Source: Shewanella waksmanii ATCC BAA-643 (GTDB lineage Bacteria; Pseudomonadota; Gammaproteobacteria; Enterobacterales; Shewanellaceae). Taken from it: a stretch of DNA of 64,000 nt. Under the pieces are notes generated by a model. It made no database searches and had not been told where the DNA came from. It was given only the letters and a program-made list of their open reading frames with translations. Positions 63,003 through 64,000 of this stretch are shown here, in pieces. The position numbers and the translations under genes are program-made. Location of the stretch: assembly GCF_000518805.1 (NCBI RefSeq), contig NZ_JAEH01000018.1:1-64000 (forward strand). The letters are read 5' to 3'. Numbering within the stretch: the stretch's first letter is position 1; each line of letters begins with the position of its first letter.

Positions 63003-63878
63003 TTACTCGGTTAACTCATCGACCAGGCAATTACCTGCCACCCCTAAAGATTGGGTCCAGCAGATCTCAACGGGCCATTCGAGTGCCCCCTCGACAAAAT
63101 CGACTTGCAGTTCAACTAAACGTTGGCGCAATTCGCGGTGTAGCAGTTTTTGTGGATATAACGCGAACCCCATTCCTGAGCAGGCTAGCTCAGTGATTTG
63201 ATACAGGCGATCGCAACTGACCACTTTGGGGCTGTAACGCAGCGATTCTATTAACTCAGGTGTGGCAATATTGCCTTCACTGGGTAGCAATTGTTGGTAT
63301 TGGCTCAAATCGGCGCTTGAAAGCTCGCCGCGACGTTTTGCCAATGGATGGGTTGGGGCGGCCACAAAGCACCAATTGATCTTGTCGATAATTTTTGATT
63401 CCACGCCCCGTTTAGGCTCAAGGTTAGCCGGGGCGATGGTAATGTCAGCTAACTTCTGTTCGGGATTGGGCTGCAGGCTTGCCACTTCACTGTCCACCAG
63501 GTTTATCTGTAGCTCAGGGTAAGCTTCACTAAGTTGATGCAGTACTTGCTGAAATCGCGGAAAGAAGGTCAAGCCGTGCAAGGCAATGGTTAGGCTAGGT
63601 TCAACGCCTTGTTTTAATGATTGTGCTTTAAGTTCAATAGCATTGAGACGAGGCAGCAGCTCTTGTGCTTGAAAGTAGATAGCTTTGCCCGCAGCGGTCA
63701 GTATCGGCGCTTTGCCTGCAACCCGATCAAACAGGCTCAGATCTAAATCAATTTCCATATTGTTGATCATCTGATTGACCGCAGAGGCACTGACACCTAG
63801 ATTGCGTCCTGCTGCGGAAAATGAGCCACTATTGGCGACTTCAACTAGGTAGCGTAATCGCTCGGTCGTCATTAACAT
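63003..63878 (-). CDS. LysR-family regulator
   Basis: A 291-residue LysR protein. The HTH is LRYLVEVANSGSFSAAGRNLG with its recognition part VSASAVNQMINNM, and the effector domain starts near residue 90 (PSLTIALHGLTFF). AGAG precedes the ATG on the minus strand. It is convergent with the P460 gene, so its target may instead be the gene beyond the window edge, or it may act at a distance. Confidence 0.9.
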   Translation of the reverse strand: MLMTTERLRYLVEVANSGSFSAAGRNLGVSASAVNQMINNMEIDLDLSLFDRVAGKAPILTAAGKAIYFQAQELLPRLNAIELKAQSLKQGVEPSLTIALHGLTFFPRFQQVLHQLSEAYPELQINLVDSEVASLQPNPEQKLADITIAPANLEPKRGVESKIIDKINWCFVAAPTHPLAKRRGELSSADLSQYQQLLPSEGNIATPELIESLRYSPKVVSCDRLYQITELACSGMGFALYPQKLLHRELRQRLVELQVDFVEGALEWPVEICWTQSLGVAGNCLVDELTE

Positions 63879-64000
63879 TTTGCTGCTCTCTTTGGTTGCA
63901 ATGACTCAATTAAGCCACCTAAGCAATAATTTAATATGAATCGCTGTAAATGCAACAAACTATTTAAATTGTGAATAGTAGCTGCCTTAGTAATAGCGTG

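Noticed and set aside
1..64000. Search for tRNA, rRNA, CRISPR arrays, insertion sequences and phage genes
   Set aside because: No cloverleaf, spacer-repeat array, transposase or integrase was seen. The 13-bp repeat lacks spacers, so it is not CRISPR.

Overview
The window looks like chromosomal DNA of a marine gammaproteobacterium of the Shewanella type. The grounds are the gene set and order (lptD-surA-pdxA-rsmA-apaG-apaH beside folA; amgK/murU-type genes and djlA on the other side of lptD; a MipA/DUF3019/RstA/RstB-like operon; several GGDEF/EAL proteins; valS with holC). I see no rRNA, tRNA, CRISPR array, insertion sequence or prophage. The species assignment is inference from memory, not from a database search.

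Layout. 1-12.9 kb is core: folA, a small secreted protein, a chemoreceptor, the lptD-to-apaH operon on the minus strand, and divergent kinase/uridylyltransferase and djlA genes. 12.9-22 kb holds an outer-membrane protein, a D-2-hydroxyacid dehydrogenase, purT, a DUF3302/HlyD-like pair, a lipoprotein, and a four-gene envelope-sensing operon. 22-27.7 kb is a catabolic block: a LysR regulator, glutaryl-CoA dehydrogenase, a fused alpha/beta 2-oxoacid dehydrogenase E1 and a FabD-like acyltransferase. 27.7-32 kb is a three-gene phosphorelay (hybrid kinase, Hpt protein, receiver protein). 32-37.2 kb has small membrane and secreted proteins, an SDR, and a VOC/FMN-reductase pair divergent from a cysteine-containing HTH regulator, with three dyads between them. 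37.3-46.1 kb contains a PTS-EIIC/EAL fusion, a POT-like transporter and a barrel/GGDEF-EAL/cupredoxin operon. 46.5-57.5 kb has valS-holC, LysR/DoxX, a PAS-GGDEF-EAL protein, an RsgA paralogue, hydrolases and ppiC.

The most interesting region is 57.6-61.1 kb, a compact cysteine-rich, probably metal-handling module. It encodes a SigZ-like ECF sigma factor with a cysteine-bearing tail, an 86-residue protein with twelve Cys-Cys pairs (24 Cys), an ArsR-family repressor, and a permease of the SO_0444 Cu/Zn-efflux type with a CSCS membrane motif and a Cys-rich loop. The sequence suggests two regulatory circuits. Matching ECF-type promoters (TGCATC, 16 bp, CGTC) precede both the sigma gene and the Cys-pair gene. 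A perfect 9+6+9 dyad overlaps the -10 of the permease promoter, and a decayed copy lies before arsR. No anti-sigma gene is visible, so I propose that the sigma factor's own Cys tail, or competition for metal with the Cys-pair protein, sets its activity.

The window ends with a secreted Ntn-type amidase, a P460-type cytochrome and a LysR regulator. An eight-copy 13-bp tandem repeat lies upstream of the amidase.
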